From Brevibacillus sp. JNUCC-41 (lineage in GTDB: Bacteria; Bacillota; Bacilli; Bacillales; DSM-1321), in assembly GCF_014844095.1 (NCBI RefSeq), contig NZ_CP062163.1:5179501-5243500 (forward strand): a stretch of DNA of 64,000 nt. Reading direction: 5' to 3'. The number at the start of each line of letters is the position of its first letter. Positions within the stretch are counted from its first letter, which is position 1. Below the pieces are notes generated by a model. It was not told the DNA's origin. It did no database searches and saw only the letters and a program-made list of their open reading frames with translations. Positions 29,350-40,057 of the stretch are shown here, in pieces. The position numbers and the translations under genes were made by a program.

Positions 29350-31454
29350 CAAAATGCATTGTTTTCAATTTTCTTATTCTGTTCAGCTAACACTTTTTGA
29401 TACTTCCTGCTCACTGACGATTGACTTATCCCGAGCGCTTTAGCCGCTTTGGTCGTGGTTTTATACTGTTTCATGGCAAGCATGATCAATTGTTCTTCGA
29501 CATGATCCTGTGCTTCCTGCAGTGGAAGAATTCTCGTAATAATGGGTTTCGATTGTTTAAAGTCACTGCCCACAGGTATGAACCTTTGAATGAAGTCAGC
29601 ATCGATCGTCTCTTCATCTGCAGAAACAACCAATCTTTCAATCATGTTCTGCAACTCACGAATGTTCCCCGGCCAGGTATAGACTTCCAGTATATTTAAT
29701 GCATCGGGGGAAAAGTGGTAATTCCGCTGATACCTTTCATTCAGTTTTTGCAGGAAATGAAAGGCTAGCGGCGGGATATCCTCCGGCCTCTCCCTTAAAG
29801 GGGGCACATGTATGGGGATGACGTTCAATCGATAGAATAAATCTTCTCTGAACGTGCCCATCTCGACCATTTTTTCCAGACTCTTATTCGTGGCTGCAAC
29901 AATTTGAACATCAATGGAAATGGGCGTGGTGCTGCCGATCGGAATCACTTCCTGTTCCTGGAGGACCCGCAGCAGTTTGACTTGAAGGTGTATTGGCATG
30001 TCACCCACTTCATCAAGGAATAAAACACCTTTATTGGCCTGTTGAAAGTATCCTACCTTCCCATTTTTATCCGCTCCTGTAAAGGAACCCTTCGTATAAC
30101 CAAACAATTCACTTTCGAGGAGGTTTTCCGGAATCGCCCCGCAATTTATCTTCAGGAAAGGCCGTTTAGATCGCCTGCCCATTTTATGAATGGCCTCGGC
30201 TATCACTTCTTTACCTACTCCCGACTCCCCATTGATTAATACAGTAGATGAAAAATGAGCGATTTTCTTGACTTGGCTGATTATCTGCTCCATTTTAGGA
30301 CTTGCAAAAACCAACTCTTTATAAAATTGATCTTGTTTTTTGAAAGAGTCCAGTTCTTTCCTCATTTCATTTAATTCCGATTTCAATTGGGTCGTTTCCG
30401 TTATATCCCTTGATGCAATGACTATTCGATCTATATCGCCTTTTTCATTGAACACAGGAGTACCCACGGATAGGACTTTCTTATTCATTTTCGTATCCTG
30501 GACAACCGATACTTTCTTTTTTTGGTCAAGGACTAACCGGGTGACCGAAGGATTAAAAATCCCTTCATCTTCTAATTGCAAGAGATTCTTCCCTATATAA
30601 TCTTTTAAGTCCTTCCCCCAGAATCCTGAGATGATGCTGTCACTATAGCGCAGCAGCTCTCCTTTTTGATTGACTACAAGTATTTCATCATAGATATTCG
30701 CCAAAATGGCATTCAAGTCTTTATTCGAGCTTTTTATCAATTCTATTTCCATGGCCATTTCCTCAACCATCGGTAAATCCTGAACGATGATGATCAGGCC
30801 TTCGACTTCTTTTTCATGGTTCAGAATCGGGCTATAGTCGACAAGCACACTCATGACATCAGTAATCTCCAACTGATTCAGAATACTGCTCCTGCTGGCA
30901 AACACGCTATGTATATGCTGCTTATTAAAGATGTTCGCAGCAGGTTCATTAATGACTTGATCAGAAGGCTTTTTTATCATCTTCAAGCCTGATTCATTAA
31001 AGTTCACGATATTTTTTTCTTTATCAGCCACAAAAATCCCCATAGGAATGGAGGTTAAAATCACATTAAGCAGGTCTAAATTTTGTTTGCTGTCCTGCTT
31101 GAATAATTCAGCTAATACATCTTCCCTTTTTACATAACCGGTTAGCAGGCCATCATCCGTTTTTATCAGTACGATAGGTTCACCGATAATTTGAAACAGA
31201 TGCGGCAAGGAAATGTTAGGGTGCAATTTACAGACATTATCAATCGAAAAGGCATACTGTAAAAGCTGATCGACTGTCGTTATTTTTCCATTTAACGGGA
31301 GGTCATCCATGCGGATATACGCAAACACTTGATTCTCCTTCATAAGAAAGAAGAAAGGTTCCTGTATCTCATGAATTTTTTGGTCTGAAAATGTAGGCTG
31401 ATCAATTGTTATAGTTATGAATGGTCTTATTTTATCATCCGGAATAGATAACAC
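29349..31454 (-). CDS. Sigma-54-dependent PAS-domain enhancer-binding regulator
   Basis: A 701-aa transcription activator with an unusual long sensor half. Residues 1-120 include a CBS-like segment. Two PAS domains follow (about 125-230 and 245-355), then a short coiled linker. The AAA+ domain (about 380-610) has Walker A GESGVGKE (409-416), the sigma-54 contact loop GSFTGA (456-461) and Walker B VLFLDEVGD. A Fis-type helix-turn-helix (about 660-686) ends the protein. The start is GTG behind AAGGAGAG. It most probably activates the -24/-12 promoters of patA and the permease. The inducer is unknown, and a polyamine or its metabolite is a guess from context. Confidence 0.88.
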   Translation of the reverse strand: MLSIPDDKIRPFITITIDQPTFSDQKIHEIQEPFFFLMKENQVFAYIRMDDLPLNGKITTVDQLLQYAFSIDNVCKLHPNISLPHLFQIIGEPIVLIKTDDGLLTGYVKREDVLAELFKQDSKQNLDLLNVILTSIPMGIFVADKEKNIVNFNESGLKMIKKPSDQVINEPAANIFNKQHIHSVFASRSSILNQLEITDVMSVLVDYSPILNHEKEVEGLIIIVQDLPMVEEMAMEIELIKSSNKDLNAILANIYDEILVVNQKGELLRYSDSIISGFWGKDLKDYIGKNLLQLEDEGIFNPSVTRLVLDQKKKVSVVQDTKMNKKVLSVGTPVFNEKGDIDRIVIASRDITETTQLKSELNEMRKELDSFKKQDQFYKELVFASPKMEQIISQVKKIAHFSSTVLINGESGVGKEVIAEAIHKMGRRSKRPFLKINCGAIPENLLESELFGYTKGSFTGADKNGKVGYFQQANKGVLFLDEVGDMPIHLQVKLLRVLQEQEVIPIGSTTPISIDVQIVAATNKSLEKMVEMGTFREDLFYRLNVIPIHVPPLRERPEDIPPLAFHFLQKLNERYQRNYHFSPDALNILEVYTWPGNIRELQNMIERLVVSADEETIDADFIQRFIPVGSDFKQSKPIITRILPLQEAQDHVEEQLIMLAMKQYKTTTKAAKALGISQSSVSRKYQKVLAEQNKKIENNAF

Positions 31455-31571
31455 ATTTTCACTCTCCTTTTGTAACCTAACCTATATTTTATCACAATTC
31501 CGAATTGCAAGATAAAAAATAACATGCACCATTACCCATTATCGATCATTTACCTTTATTCGTTCCACAAC

Positions 31572-31599
31572 AAAAGGGTCCTTTAACGGACCCTTTTGA
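31572..31599. terminator. Bidirectional terminator in the regulator-permease gap
   Basis: The hairpin AAAAGGGTCC/GGACCCTTTT with a 6-nt loop lies between the regulator and the decayed permease copy. It can stop transcription from the permease side. Confidence 0.8.
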
Positions 31600-31610
31600 C
31601 CTAAAAACAT

Positions 31611-31727
31611 GGTATGCACCTTAGATTTATTTTATAAAGGACCGCTCACTTTTTCTTAGCCTTTATAGCATACCCCTGCTTGTTATGATTCGAGGATGGC
31701 CGTCCTCGCGCCTTGGGCGCTTTTTTA
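31611..31727 (+). ncRNA. Candidate structured small RNA ending in its own terminator
   Basis: On the plus strand GGTATGC and TATAAAGG pair in order with CCTTTATA and GCATACC, making two stacked helices with an asymmetric bulge. A CCCCTGCTTG single strand follows, then a CGAGGA/TCCTCG hairpin, and finally GCGCC-TTG-GGCGC with seven T. No gene lies downstream on this strand, so it is not an obvious riboswitch. I do not recognise an Rfam family. Expression and function are not shown. Confidence 0.4.
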
Positions 31728-31866
31728 TAAAGATAGGGAGGCTTCCACCATACCGTCATTACGGTTCCATACCTGTTTGCAAAGTTTTAAAAACACTATA
31801 AGAACTTAATGGTCTTTGCTTTCAAAGGTTCTGCTACCGTCACTTCTCCTTGTCCCGTATGAAATA

Positions 31867-32255
31867 TCACAGATGGATGAAACGATGAATATGACCTTGA
31901 CAAAACGTCGAAATAATCAGTAAATTCAGCGCCGATGCATAATCGGGTACAGAAGTAATGCTGTAAAGAAAATGCGGAACAACAATTAATTGACCCATTC
32001 GAATGGATGATTCATTCATCAGTATCGACTTACCTGCAAGAAAACAACCGGAATATGTATAAATAGATTTTTTCGTATACCCATTTACCAAACCTGCCGA
32101 AGGAATGATCTTTCCATAACTGCACGCTGTGAAAAGCATCACCATAAAAGCAAGCCAGCAGGCTCCCGGAACCATACCAAGTGACATATTCTTGCTCATA
32201 AGTACTAACACAAGTCGCTGACGCCATACGAAAATAGAACAACAGGCATGGGCAT
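31867..32255 (-). pseudogene. Decayed N-terminal fragment of an APC amino-acid/polyamine permease
   Basis: A remnant of a gene like the intact permease next to it. A first piece (MPMPVVLFSYGVS) resembles [13 protein letters not shown] of the permease. After a frameshift a second piece (VPGACWLAFMVMLFTACSYGK) resembles [21 protein letters not shown], and similarity fades about 45 codons later. A GGAGGCG ribosome site is still present in front. The remaining ten or so membrane helices are missing. I infer a tandem duplication or an earlier permease that was deleted and degraded. Confidence 0.65.
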
Positions 32256-32320
32256 TAACGCCTCCTTCATTTTCCCATCAGCTATATAATAACCACCCTT
32301 GTTTCATGAATACAATAGCT

Positions 32321-33658
32321 TCACTGTGCTTTTTCAAAACGGAATAGCGGAGGGGATTCCGTAAACCATTTTGTCCGATACAGAAGATAGCCAATCCCAA
32401 TTACCGCCCAGACAATCCCTAAAATCAATGAACTCATCTCGAGATTAAGCCAAAGGATGAAGACCGAAGCCGCGCCTAAAATCGGGGAAAGAATAGTTGA
32501 AAGAAATCCTTTAATCGTTCTGAAGCTTTTGTTTCTTATTGCGTGGACGATTACGCAAATATTCACGAAGGTAAAAGCGATTAAAGCCCCAAAGTTTATG
32601 AGGGAAGTGGCCGTAACCAAATCAAGGAATAAGGCAACCAATGATATGGACCCGACAAAAATGACATTAAAAAATGGCGTGTTATATTTGGGGTGGATAA
32701 AACCAAATAGTTTTTTCGGGATCATTTGGTCACGCCCCATGACATATAGCAACCTAGAAACACTAGCATGAGATGCAAGACCGGAGGCAAGTGTACCGCA
32801 TAAGGTTCCTGCTAGAAAGAAAGCCTGAAATAACTTCCCGCCAACGAAAAGGGCAATTTCCGGAGAAGCTCCTTCAGGATCGCTAAAACGGGAAACATCC
32901 GGGAAAAATAACTGTGTAAAGAATGATGCCGTCACAAATAATCCCCCTCCGATAAGGGCAGTCAAAAAGATGGCCCGTGGTACCGTTTTGGATGGATTTG
33001 ACGTTTCTTCCGATAAAGTAGTGACTGCGTCAAACCCCAAAAATGAAAAGCAAAGGATTGTAGCACCAGAAATGAGCGTCGACATTTCCAAATGTGGCCC
33101 GATGAATGGCTGAATCGACAAGACCTCTCCAGCGCCTTCTCCACCCATGACCCCTTTAACCACAAGTGCCACAAAAATAACGATGACCAACATTTGAAAA
33201 AATACAAGGAAGCTATTAAAGTTGGCTGCAAGATTGACATTGAATAAGTTAATGAATGTCATTAAAAGGACAAATGCCACCACCCATATCCACGGATATA
33301 CTTCCGGAAAAAGAGCAGTTAAGTATATTTTTGTTAAAATACCGTTCACCATCGGTAAAAATAAATAATCTAGTAAAGAAGACCACCCGACAAGGAAGCC
33401 TAAATGTGGATTAATCGTTTTTTGTGTGTAAGTATAGGATGAACCTGCCTGCGGATAGATTTTCACCATTTTTCCATAACTGGCTGCAGTAAACAACATC
33501 GCTGAAAGAGCAATGACATATGCGGTTGGCACATGCCCCCCCGTTTTTTCGGAAACTATGCCGAATGTATCAAAAACAACCATCGGCGTCATATATCCAA
33601 CACCAAGCAATACGATATGCCATAAATTTAAAGACCTTTTCAGTTTACCTGTTTGCAT
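32321..33658 (-). CDS. APC-family permease, probable putrescine/amino-acid importer
   Basis: A 445-aa membrane transporter of the amino acid-polyamine-organocation superfamily with about 12 hydrophobic segments. The N-terminus has the substrate-backbone motif [15 protein letters not shown] in helix 1. [23 protein letters not shown], typical of the helix 6-7 region, is also present. It resembles the PuuP/amino-acid importer branch. Putrescine as substrate is inferred from the neighbouring aminotransferase and the shared sigma-54 promoter type. GGAAGGGGAATG precedes the ATG. Confidence 0.82.
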   Translation of the reverse strand: MQTGKLKRSLNLWHIVLLGVGYMTPMVVFDTFGIVSEKTGGHVPTAYVIALSAMLFTAASYGKMVKIYPQAGSSYTYTQKTINPHLGFLVGWSSLLDYLFLPMVNGILTKIYLTALFPEVYPWIWVVAFVLLMTFINLFNVNLAANFNSFLVFFQMLVIVIFVALVVKGVMGGEGAGEVLSIQPFIGPHLEMSTLISGATILCFSFLGFDAVTTLSEETSNPSKTVPRAIFLTALIGGGLFVTASFFTQLFFPDVSRFSDPEGASPEIALFVGGKLFQAFFLAGTLCGTLASGLASHASVSRLLYVMGRDQMIPKKLFGFIHPKYNTPFFNVIFVGSISLVALFLDLVTATSLINFGALIAFTFVNICVIVHAIRNKSFRTIKGFLSTILSPILGAASVFILWLNLEMSSLILGIVWAVIGIGYLLYRTKWFTESPPLFRFEKAQ

Positions 33659-33740
33659 GTATCATTCCCCTTCCTTTTTTAGCGAGAAAAGTAAACCAAC
33701 TTTCCTCGCCTCCCTAATAATTTTTGGTCATATTATACTT

Positions 33741-33756
33741 CGCAATTTTCATACCA
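33741..33756 (-). promoter_or_regulatory. Sigma-54 (-24/-12) promoter of the permease gene
   Basis: The minus strand reads TGGTAT-GAAAA-TTGCG with GG and GC 10 nt apart, about 85 bp before the permease start. A TATGCA half-site (33807-33812) about 50 bp upstream matches the repeat found at patA. Confidence 0.7.
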
Positions 33757-33874
33757 AAAAAAATAGTCGATTTTTAACCAAAAACAAGGAAATTTGTAGA
33801 ATGTTTTATGCAATACTGAATAAACTATTCAAATATTCATAAATTAAATGAAATCCGATGATTTTTTGACCATA

Positions 33875-33910
33875 AAAAAAGCAGAAGATATTTGGATATC
33901 TTCTGCTCAT
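33875..33910 (-). terminator. Terminator of gpsA
   Basis: A perfect hairpin AGCAGAAGATAT/ATATCTTCTGCT with a TTGG loop is followed by a T-run on the minus strand, about 135 bp after gpsA. The stretch between it and gpsA shows no gene. Confidence 0.85.
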
Positions 33911-34042
33911 TTGACTAAATCCCCCGTGCCGAGGTCAAATTACTAGTTTACTTTCGTTGCATTGTATGCTGATACACGGCAAGGCGCATCATCAAATGCC
34001 TAATTTAATGAAATTCTTTTATGAAAACCAACAAATTGGAGG

Positions 34043-35095
34043 TTAATCCTGCTGCCTGCTATCCAATATGTTATAAAGTTCTTCCATCTCATTCGTTTTT
34101 GAACGATTCATCAAAAGGTCAACAGCCTTTTTCACTTCTTCCCCATTGAATAAAACATCGTACAAGGCTTCTGTGATCGGCATGTTCACTTCGTACTTTT
34201 GGGCTAGTTGATAGGCAGCTTTAGTGGTTCTGACACCTTCAACGACCATACCCATGTTTTCCAAAACTTCTTCAAGCTTTTGCCCTTTACCAAGCATATT
34301 CCCAGCTCTCCAATTACGGGAATGAACGCTTGTACAAGTGACGATCAAGTCGCCAATCCCAGCTAAACCTGAAAACGTTAGTGGGTTAGCCCCCATGGCC
34401 ACCCCTAAACGGGATATTTCAGCCAATCCCCGTGTCATTAATGCCGCCTTGGCATTGTCCCCATAGCCTAAACCATCCGTAATGCCGGCAGCCAAAGCAA
34501 TGATGTTCTTCAATGCCCCTCCGATTTCAACACCAACCATGTCCGGATTTGTATATACACGGAAATTATTATTGATAAAGATGTCCTGAACCCTTTCGGC
34601 AGCCTTCATATTCTTTGAAGAAACGGCAACTGTTGTCGGGTGACGGAGACTTACTTCTTCAGCATGGCTCGGTCCTGAAAGAACCACTATATCCTTAAGC
34701 CATTCAGACGAAGAGACTTCTTCGATCATTTCCGATATACGAAGCAGTGAATCAGGTTCAATTCCCTTACTCACATGAACGATTGTCAATGGTTTATCAT
34801 GAACCTCTTCAATCTGACCAAGCACTTCCCTGTAGGCTTTGGTCGGAACTGCCAAAATAATTATTTCAATCCCGGCCAGCGCTTCCTTAAGGGAAGAATA
34901 ACCTTTAATCCCCATAGGCAATTCAATCCCAGGCAAGTATTTTTCATTCGTATGATTTTGATTTATTTCATTGATTTGTTTCTGATTATGTCCCCACAAT
35001 CTCACTTCATGCTGGTTATCGGCGATTACGAGCGCTAAAGCAGTTCCCCAGCTCCCAGCTCCAATCACTGCGATACTTTCTTTATCTTTCACCAT
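34043..35095 (-). CDS. gpsA: NAD(P)-dependent glycerol-3-phosphate dehydrogenase
   Basis: Reduces dihydroxyacetone phosphate to sn-glycerol-3-phosphate for phospholipid synthesis. The 350-aa product has the N-terminal dinucleotide loop [14 protein letters not shown], the [11 protein letters not shown] block and the substrate-site segment [18 protein letters not shown] with the catalytic lysine. The start at MVKDKESI follows AAAGGTGG; a longer upstream frame runs into der and is rejected. It lies 16 bp after der, as in B. subtilis. Confidence 0.97.
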   Translation of the reverse strand: MVKDKESIAVIGAGSWGTALALVIADNQHEVRLWGHNQKQINEINQNHTNEKYLPGIELPMGIKGYSSLKEALAGIEIIILAVPTKAYREVLGQIEEVHDKPLTIVHVSKGIEPDSLLRISEMIEEVSSSEWLKDIVVLSGPSHAEEVSLRHPTTVAVSSKNMKAAERVQDIFINNNFRVYTNPDMVGVEIGGALKNIIALAAGITDGLGYGDNAKAALMTRGLAEISRLGVAMGANPLTFSGLAGIGDLIVTCTSVHSRNWRAGNMLGKGQKLEEVLENMGMVVEGVRTTKAAYQLAQKYEVNMPITEALYDVLFNGEEVKKAVDLLMNRSKTNEMEELYNILDSRQQD

Positions 35096-35111
35096 GATAT
35101 AACCACCTTTA

Positions 35112-36422
35112 CTATTTTCTCTGGCGTCCAAAAATTCGTATTGGTGTTCCTTCAAAACCAAAGGCATCCCTAATTCGATTTTCTAAAAATCTCTCATATG
35201 AGAAATGCAATAACTCAGGATCGTTAACGAATACAACGAAAGTTGGCGGCTTGATTGCTACCTGAGTCGTATAATAAATTTTCAAACGGTTGCCATTATG
35301 AGTCGGTGTCGGATTCATCGCAACCGCATCCATGACCACTTCATTCAAGACATTTGTCTGAACCCGGATAGCATGATTCTCACTAGCCTGATCAATGACC
35401 GGTATTAAGGTATGTGTCCGTTTTTTCGTTAAGGCAGAAAGATAAATGATTGGCGCATAATCCAAGAATAGGAAATGGGCACGGATCTTTTCTTCAAAAT
35501 CCTTCATCGTTTTTTCATCTTTCTCGATGGCATCCCACTTATTGACAACGATGATGACAGCCCTACCCGCTTCATGGGCATATCCGGCAATTTTTTTATC
35601 CTGCTCACGAATACCTTCTTCTGCGTTCAGGACCACAAGAACAACGTCTGAACGCTCAATTGCCCTTAATGCACGAAGTACGCTATATTTTTCCGTACTT
35701 TCATACACTTTACCTTTTTTCCGCATCCCTGCTGTATCAATAATGACATATTCTTTGCCATTATATTTATAAGGAGAGTCAATCGCGTCGCGAGTCGTAC
35801 CTTCAATATCACTTACAATGACACGTTCTTCACCTAACAATGCATTGACCAGAGATGACTTACCTACGTTCGGTCTTCCAATCAAACTGAATTTAATGAC
35901 ATCATCAGCATAATCCTGGCCGCTGAAATTAGGGAAATGTTTGGCCGCTTCATCCAGAAGGTCACCAAGACCAAGTCCATGAGACCCGGAGATTGGGAAT
36001 GGATCCCCAAAACCTAACGCATAGAAATCATAAATTTGATCTTTCATTTCTGGGTTATCAACTTTATTTACTGCAAGGACAACTGGCTTTCTCGATTTAT
36101 AGAGTATCTTAGCTACTTCTTCATCAGCAGCCGTTACCCCTTCACGACCATTCGTCATAAAAATTATCACATCAGCTTCGTCAATGGCAATTTCAGCCTG
36201 CTGGCGAATTTGTTCCAGGAACGGCTCGTCACCGATATCAATTCCACCTGTATCAATTATGTTAAAATCATGTGTCAACCATTCACCAGAACTATAAATC
36301 CTGTCCCGGGTTACTCCAGGAACGTCTTCGACAATCGAAACCCGTTCTCCAACTATTCTATTAAAGATTGTCGATTTTCCCACGTTCGGACGACCGACTA
36401 TCGCAATTACCGGTTTTGGCAT
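35112..36422 (-). CDS. der: Ribosome biogenesis GTPase Der (EngA)
   Basis: An essential double-GTPase for 50S subunit maturation. Two G domains are present, each with its P-loop (GRPNVGKST at residues 8-16 and GRPNVGKSS near 182-190), DTGGI/DTAGM switches, and NKVD/NKWD base-recognition motifs. A C-terminal KH-like domain follows (about 355-436). The 436-aa length equals the B. subtilis protein. AAGGGTGA precedes the start. Confidence 0.98.
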   Translation of the reverse strand: MPKPVIAIVGRPNVGKSTIFNRIVGERVSIVEDVPGVTRDRIYSSGEWLTHDFNIIDTGGIDIGDEPFLEQIRQQAEIAIDEADVIIFMTNGREGVTAADEEVAKILYKSRKPVVLAVNKVDNPEMKDQIYDFYALGFGDPFPISGSHGLGLGDLLDEAAKHFPNFSGQDYADDVIKFSLIGRPNVGKSSLVNALLGEERVIVSDIEGTTRDAIDSPYKYNGKEYVIIDTAGMRKKGKVYESTEKYSVLRALRAIERSDVVLVVLNAEEGIREQDKKIAGYAHEAGRAVIIVVNKWDAIEKDEKTMKDFEEKIRAHFLFLDYAPIIYLSALTKKRTHTLIPVIDQASENHAIRVQTNVLNEVVMDAVAMNPTPTHNGNRLKIYYTTQVAIKPPTFVVFVNDPELLHFSYERFLENRIRDAFGFEGTPIRIFGRQRK

Positions 36423-36920
36423 TGCTATTCACCCTTTCTGCTACTATATCTCTGTCAAAGTCACGAAATTCATGAATGCATTTATAACGGTTGCTTTGCA
36501 TTATTGATTTTCATCATTTCCTTTTAAAGGAAAAGGCTGTATCCATCATCATTTAAAGGAATCTTTCATCAGTAAGAAAATCCTAACTGATGTTCAGTTC
36601 AACTCATCAAGTATTCACGGGCAGTTTGTCCACTTGACGCCCCGGTTCCTAATGTGACGTGAAGCAGAACCCCTACATGCACAAACTTGATTATAAACAG
36701 CCCAAAAAAATGAAGAAAGCTTCGACATACGGCTTCCTCTTAAATTGTTTAGAGCATTTTACGATTTATCTACAGACCTCTAACTATCCTATAGTAACAA
36801 ATTTCTCGCGAATCAACAATGATTGTATGAATAAAAGCCTTCTAATTCCAATTGGTTCCAATTATACTTCTACCTTTTGATAAAGCGGTTAATACCCCAT
36901 ATCATTTTTCACCATACTCT
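36423..36920. other. Long intergenic region upstream of der, no gene called
   Basis: About 500 bp between der and yphA. Visible structure is limited to small inverted repeats: TTTCCTTT/AAAGGAAA near 36518-36534, and CATCAGT/ACTGATG overlapping AACTGA-TGT-TCAGTT at 36567-36599. A 73-codon plus-strand frame inside has no ribosome site or family resemblance and is not called. Confidence 0.4.
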
Positions 36921-37541
36921 TCATTGATTAAAATTCTCTTTTCCTTGTTTCGATAAAAATTTCGATTGGGATATTAAATAAATGTATTGGCCAACCATTT
37001 CCAACATTCTCCACAATATGTTTGTGCCCAATACCAGAACTGCATTATCATGCCATGCGTAAGCAAGGGCCACATAAGGTAAAGAGTGGTAAGCAAGTAA
37101 TCCAGAATATATGATATCTCCCATCATCATCCCCATTAAAAGGACGAACAATCGATGTTTCCAATTTTTAAAAAGTAATAGGATAAGATAATTCAGGAAA
37201 ATACACAAAAGATAAGAGGGCTTCATGATTAGCCATATCGGATCAAGTAAAGAAAATAGTTGAAAGCTGGCATAAGCGAGAGTGATAATAAGACTTCCGC
37301 TGATCAGTTCCATCATCTTGATGATTGATTTCTTCCTAATATATACACACAGTATAAAGAAAAGGTATGGACCGCTCAAATGAACGGAAACCAATGGAGT
37401 CTCCAATTTATAGCCCGCTAATACCATAACGGCTAATAGATGAAAAAGAAAATCAAAACGAAAGGGAACCGTTTTCGGAATAAAAAACATGACAATGACC
37501 CAAACTATCCATGAAATCCAATAAAATATAATTCCATCCAT
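36921..37541 (-). CDS. yphA: Membrane protein YphA
   Basis: A 206-aa polytopic membrane protein with about six helices, the positional equivalent of B. subtilis YphA. I start it at MDGIIFYWISW because AAGGGGGACA lies upstream, giving a length close to the B. subtilis protein. No catalytic motif is visible. The tail is hydrophilic (SKFLSKQGKENFNQ). Function is not evident from sequence. Sporulation links have been suggested for the B. subtilis gene, but I cannot confirm them here. Confidence 0.78.
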   Translation of the reverse strand: MDGIIFYWISWIVWVIVMFFIPKTVPFRFDFLFHLLAVMVLAGYKLETPLVSVHLSGPYLFFILCVYIRKKSIIKMMELISGSLIITLAYASFQLFSLLDPIWLIMKPSYLLCIFLNYLILLLFKNWKHRLFVLLMGMMMGDIIYSGLLAYHSLPYVALAYAWHDNAVLVLGTNILWRMLEMVGQYIYLISQSKFLSKQGKENFNQ

Positions 37542-37652
37542 GCAGTGTCCCCCTTTTAGGAACATTATGGCTGGTTTATTCAAAGTATAAACATAAAGCA
37601 CGGCATTTAATGAGGAAAAACTTCCCCTTATCAATTAAAAGGAGGTGTGAAC

Positions 37653-37784
37653 ATGGGAAAAGATCGGCAAGAGAAGAAATTGAAAGAGAGTAAACGCGTG
37701 GAGTCTGACAGGGACCAATCACTGGGTCATAAAGGGGCAACAAGGATGGAAGGACCTGAAGAGGCACGAAAAAGGAATAGTTAA
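37653..37784 (+). CDS. ypzI: Small conserved protein YpzI
   Basis: A 43-aa, highly charged protein (MGKDRQEKKLKESKRVESDR..., ending EGPEEARKRNS) with no membrane segment. It matches the small conserved Bacillus protein YpzI and is divergent from yphA in the same place. AGGAGGTG at 5-6 nt makes the start convincing. It is followed within 25 bp by a strong terminator. The function is unknown. Confidence 0.85.
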   Translation: MGKDRQEKKLKESKRVESDRDQSLGHKGATRMEGPEEARKRNS

Positions 37785-37800
37785 GTCTATCCCTAAACAA

Positions 37801-37841
37801 AAAGAAGCATCTCAATTTCGTTTCAATTGAGATGCTTCCTT
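37801..37841. terminator. Bidirectional terminator between ypzI and fni
   Basis: A perfect hairpin GAAGCATCTCAATT/AATTGAGATGCTTC has A- and T-tracts on both sides, placed between convergent genes. Confidence 0.95.
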
Positions 37842-37851
37842 TTTTGGTCAT

Positions 37852-38898
37852 TCATTTAGCATATGCTGAACAATCAATGCCTCTTTGAGATAACCAATGA
37901 TAGGTATTTCCTTTGATGACTAATTTCGATTTCCTTAGTTCTGGGATATTACCGCACCCGAGTGCAGTCATGATGACCTTCAAATCTTCATGTATGTAAT
38001 GTATTTCTTTAATCAATTGTTCCAAGCCCAACTCTTTATAGATTTTGAGGAAATGTCCGGCCAACCCGACTCCTTTTGCTCCTAATGCCAGGCTTTTTGT
38101 AATTTCCAAAGGGCTTTGAATGCCACCAGACCCAATGACTGAAAGCTGTGGTGAAACATTAACGGCTTCGACAATCGAAGCGGCTGTCGGTATGCCCCAT
38201 TCATTAAAATATCCGAGTATTTTTGCTCGTCTTTCATTCTCGATTTTAGCAAAATTCGTTCCGCCAAACCCGCCTACATCAATGATCGAAACACCCACGG
38301 AATGTAATTGCCGCGCCGTTTCCATACTCATCCCAAATCCAACCTCTTTTACGATGACAGGAATTCCGATCGTACTGTTGATTTTTTCTATTCTCGAAAG
38401 GGTACCCGCAAAATCCCTGTCTCCTTCAGGCATCGTCAATTCTTGAATGACGTTAATATGAATCTGAAGGGCATTGGCCCCGATCATTTCGCTTGCCCGC
38501 TTAGCCTGTTCGACTGTTGCTTCACCACCGAGATTACCAATCAACACACCATCAGGATTTTCCTTCCTTACAACTTTAAAAGAAGCTTGCTGGGCGGAAT
38601 CCTTGATGGCTGCCATTTGCGATCCTACCGCCATGGCGATTCCTGTTTCCCGTGCTGCAATGGCTAGGTCACCATTCAATTTTTCGGTTTCAGGGCCTCC
38701 GCCTCCGGTCATGGCATTTATAAAAATTGGCGAACTTAATTCAAGTTCGCCAACTTCTGCTGTGAGGTTCACATTATTCAAGGAAATACCTGGTAAGCTT
38801 TGGTGAATAAACGAAATATCTTCTAGCCCGGTTTTATGTTGCTGTCCTGTCTTTAGCGCAAATTCTATATGATCTAATTTTCGTTGTTTTCTCTCCAA
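37852..38898 (-). CDS. fni: Type 2 isopentenyl-diphosphate isomerase
   Basis: FMN/NADPH-dependent interconversion of IPP and DMAPP. The 348-aa protein shows [36 protein letters not shown] and SGGIQSPLE, the blocks lining the FMN and substrate site. The start is uncertain. TTG has GGTGAT a few bases upstream and matches the B. subtilis N-terminus. An ATG four codons earlier has no ribosome site. The neighbours are ypfD upstream and ypzI downstream. Confidence 0.92.
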   Translation of the reverse strand: MERKQRKLDHIEFALKTGQQHKTGLEDISFIHQSLPGISLNNVNLTAEVGELELSSPIFINAMTGGGGPETEKLNGDLAIAARETGIAMAVGSQMAAIKDSAQQASFKVVRKENPDGVLIGNLGGEATVEQAKRASEMIGANALQIHINVIQELTMPEGDRDFAGTLSRIEKINSTIGIPVIVKEVGFGMSMETARQLHSVGVSIIDVGGFGGTNFAKIENERRAKILGYFNEWGIPTAASIVEAVNVSPQLSVIGSGGIQSPLEITKSLALGAKGVGLAGHFLKIYKELGLEQLIKEIHYIHEDLKVIMTALGCGNIPELRKSKLVIKGNTYHWLSQRGIDCSAYAK

Positions 38899-38917
38899 GG
38901 CTATCACCATTATTATT

Positions 38918-40057
38918 TTATTTTAGTTTTTTCAATTGATCACCGATCATTTCACCTAGCTGAAAGCCCTTCGATTCCTCTGGGAGCTCATAATCTGATG
39001 TGTTGTAATTGGACTGAGGTTCTTCAAGTTCCTTAATGCTCAATGATAGACGTTGATCCGTTTCATTGACTTCCAGCACTTTCACTTTGACAGACTGGCC
39101 TTCTTTAAGTACTTCCTGCGGGGTGGCAATATGCTTGTGCGATATCTGTGAAATATGGACAAGTCCTTCTACCCCTGGAAAAATCTCCACGAATGCACCG
39201 AAAGAAACAAGGCGTTTCACGGTACCTTCCAGTGTAGAGCCTTTGGCCGCTTTATCTGCAATTCCTGCCCAAGGTCCCGGAAGGGTATCCTTAATGGAAA
39301 GTGAAATCCTTTCATTATCACGATCGATGGATAGCACTTTCACCTGTACCTTATCCCCTTCGGAAACGACATCGGATGCCTTGTCGACATGCTGATGGGA
39401 AAGCTGGGAAATGTGGACAAGGCCGTCTACGCCCCCAATATCCACGAATGCACCAAAATCGGTAATCCTTTGGACCAAGCCCTCAAGCACTTGCCCGCTT
39501 TCAATCTTATCCAAAACGTTTGCTTTTTGCTTTTCCTTTTGGTCTTGGACCACTGCCCGATGTGAGAGGATTAAGCGATTCTTGTCTTTCTCAAGCTCAA
39601 CGATCTTGAATGTTAAAGTTTTGTTTTTGTAATCAGAAAAGTCTTCAACGAAATAGTCTTCTACTAGAGAAGCTGGAACAAAACCACGTACGCCTAGATC
39701 TACAACGAGCCCGCCTTTGACGACATCTTTAACTTCTGCCTCAAATACGTCTCCATTTTCAAATTTCAATTCCAGGTCATCCCATGCTTTAAGAGCATCA
39801 ATTTTACGTTTTGATAGAATGAGAGCTTCTTCTTCGACTTTAATGACTTCCAACTCCAACGCATCACCTTCCGAAACGGCATCTGACGCCTTTTCGACAT
39901 GCAGGCTTGAAAGCTCACTGATGGGTATGATTCCATCCGTCTTGCTGTTTTCCACATCGACCATGACCTGTTTTTCTTCTACCTTTGAAACGGTTGCCCT
40001 AACTTGATCCCCAACTTTGTAATTGTTCACTTCTACCTGGTTCATATCTTCTGTCAT
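38918..40057 (-). CDS. ypfD: S1-domain RNA-binding protein YpfD (RpsA homologue)
   Basis: A 379-aa protein of four tandem S1 (OB-fold) domains (about 12-85, 98-165, 185-255, 270-340), each recognised by GxVKRxxxFGAFVxxxxVEGLVHxS-like blocks. The tail is acidic and variable. Firmicute versions are shorter than E. coli S1 and are not essential ribosomal proteins in B. subtilis. The start follows AAGGAGGAG, and an upstream in-frame ATG is rejected. It lies 20 bp before fni. Confidence 0.93.
   Translation of the reverse strand: MTEDMNQVEVNNYKVGDQVRATVSKVEEKQVMVDVENSKTDGIIPISELSSLHVEKASDAVSEGDALELEVIKVEEEALILSKRKIDALKAWDDLELKFENGDVFEAEVKDVVKGGLVVDLGVRGFVPASLVEDYFVEDFSDYKNKTLTFKIVELEKDKNRLILSHRAVVQDQKEKQKANVLDKIESGQVLEGLVQRITDFGAFVDIGGVDGLVHISQLSHQHVDKASDVVSEGDKVQVKVLSIDRDNERISLSIKDTLPGPWAGIADKAAKGSTLEGTVKRLVSFGAFVEIFPGVEGLVHISQISHKHIATPQEVLKEGQSVKVKVLEVNETDQRLSLSIKELEEPQSNYNTSDYELPEESKGFQLGEMIGDQLKKLK

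Noticed and set aside
31867-32242. Two overlapping minus-strand frames taken as independent small genes
   Set aside because: Both are frames of the same decayed permease fragment, supported by alignment to the intact neighbour.
36659-36880. 73-codon plus-strand frame in the der-yphA gap
   Set aside because: It has no ribosome site, hydrophobic pattern or family resemblance and is not called as a gene.
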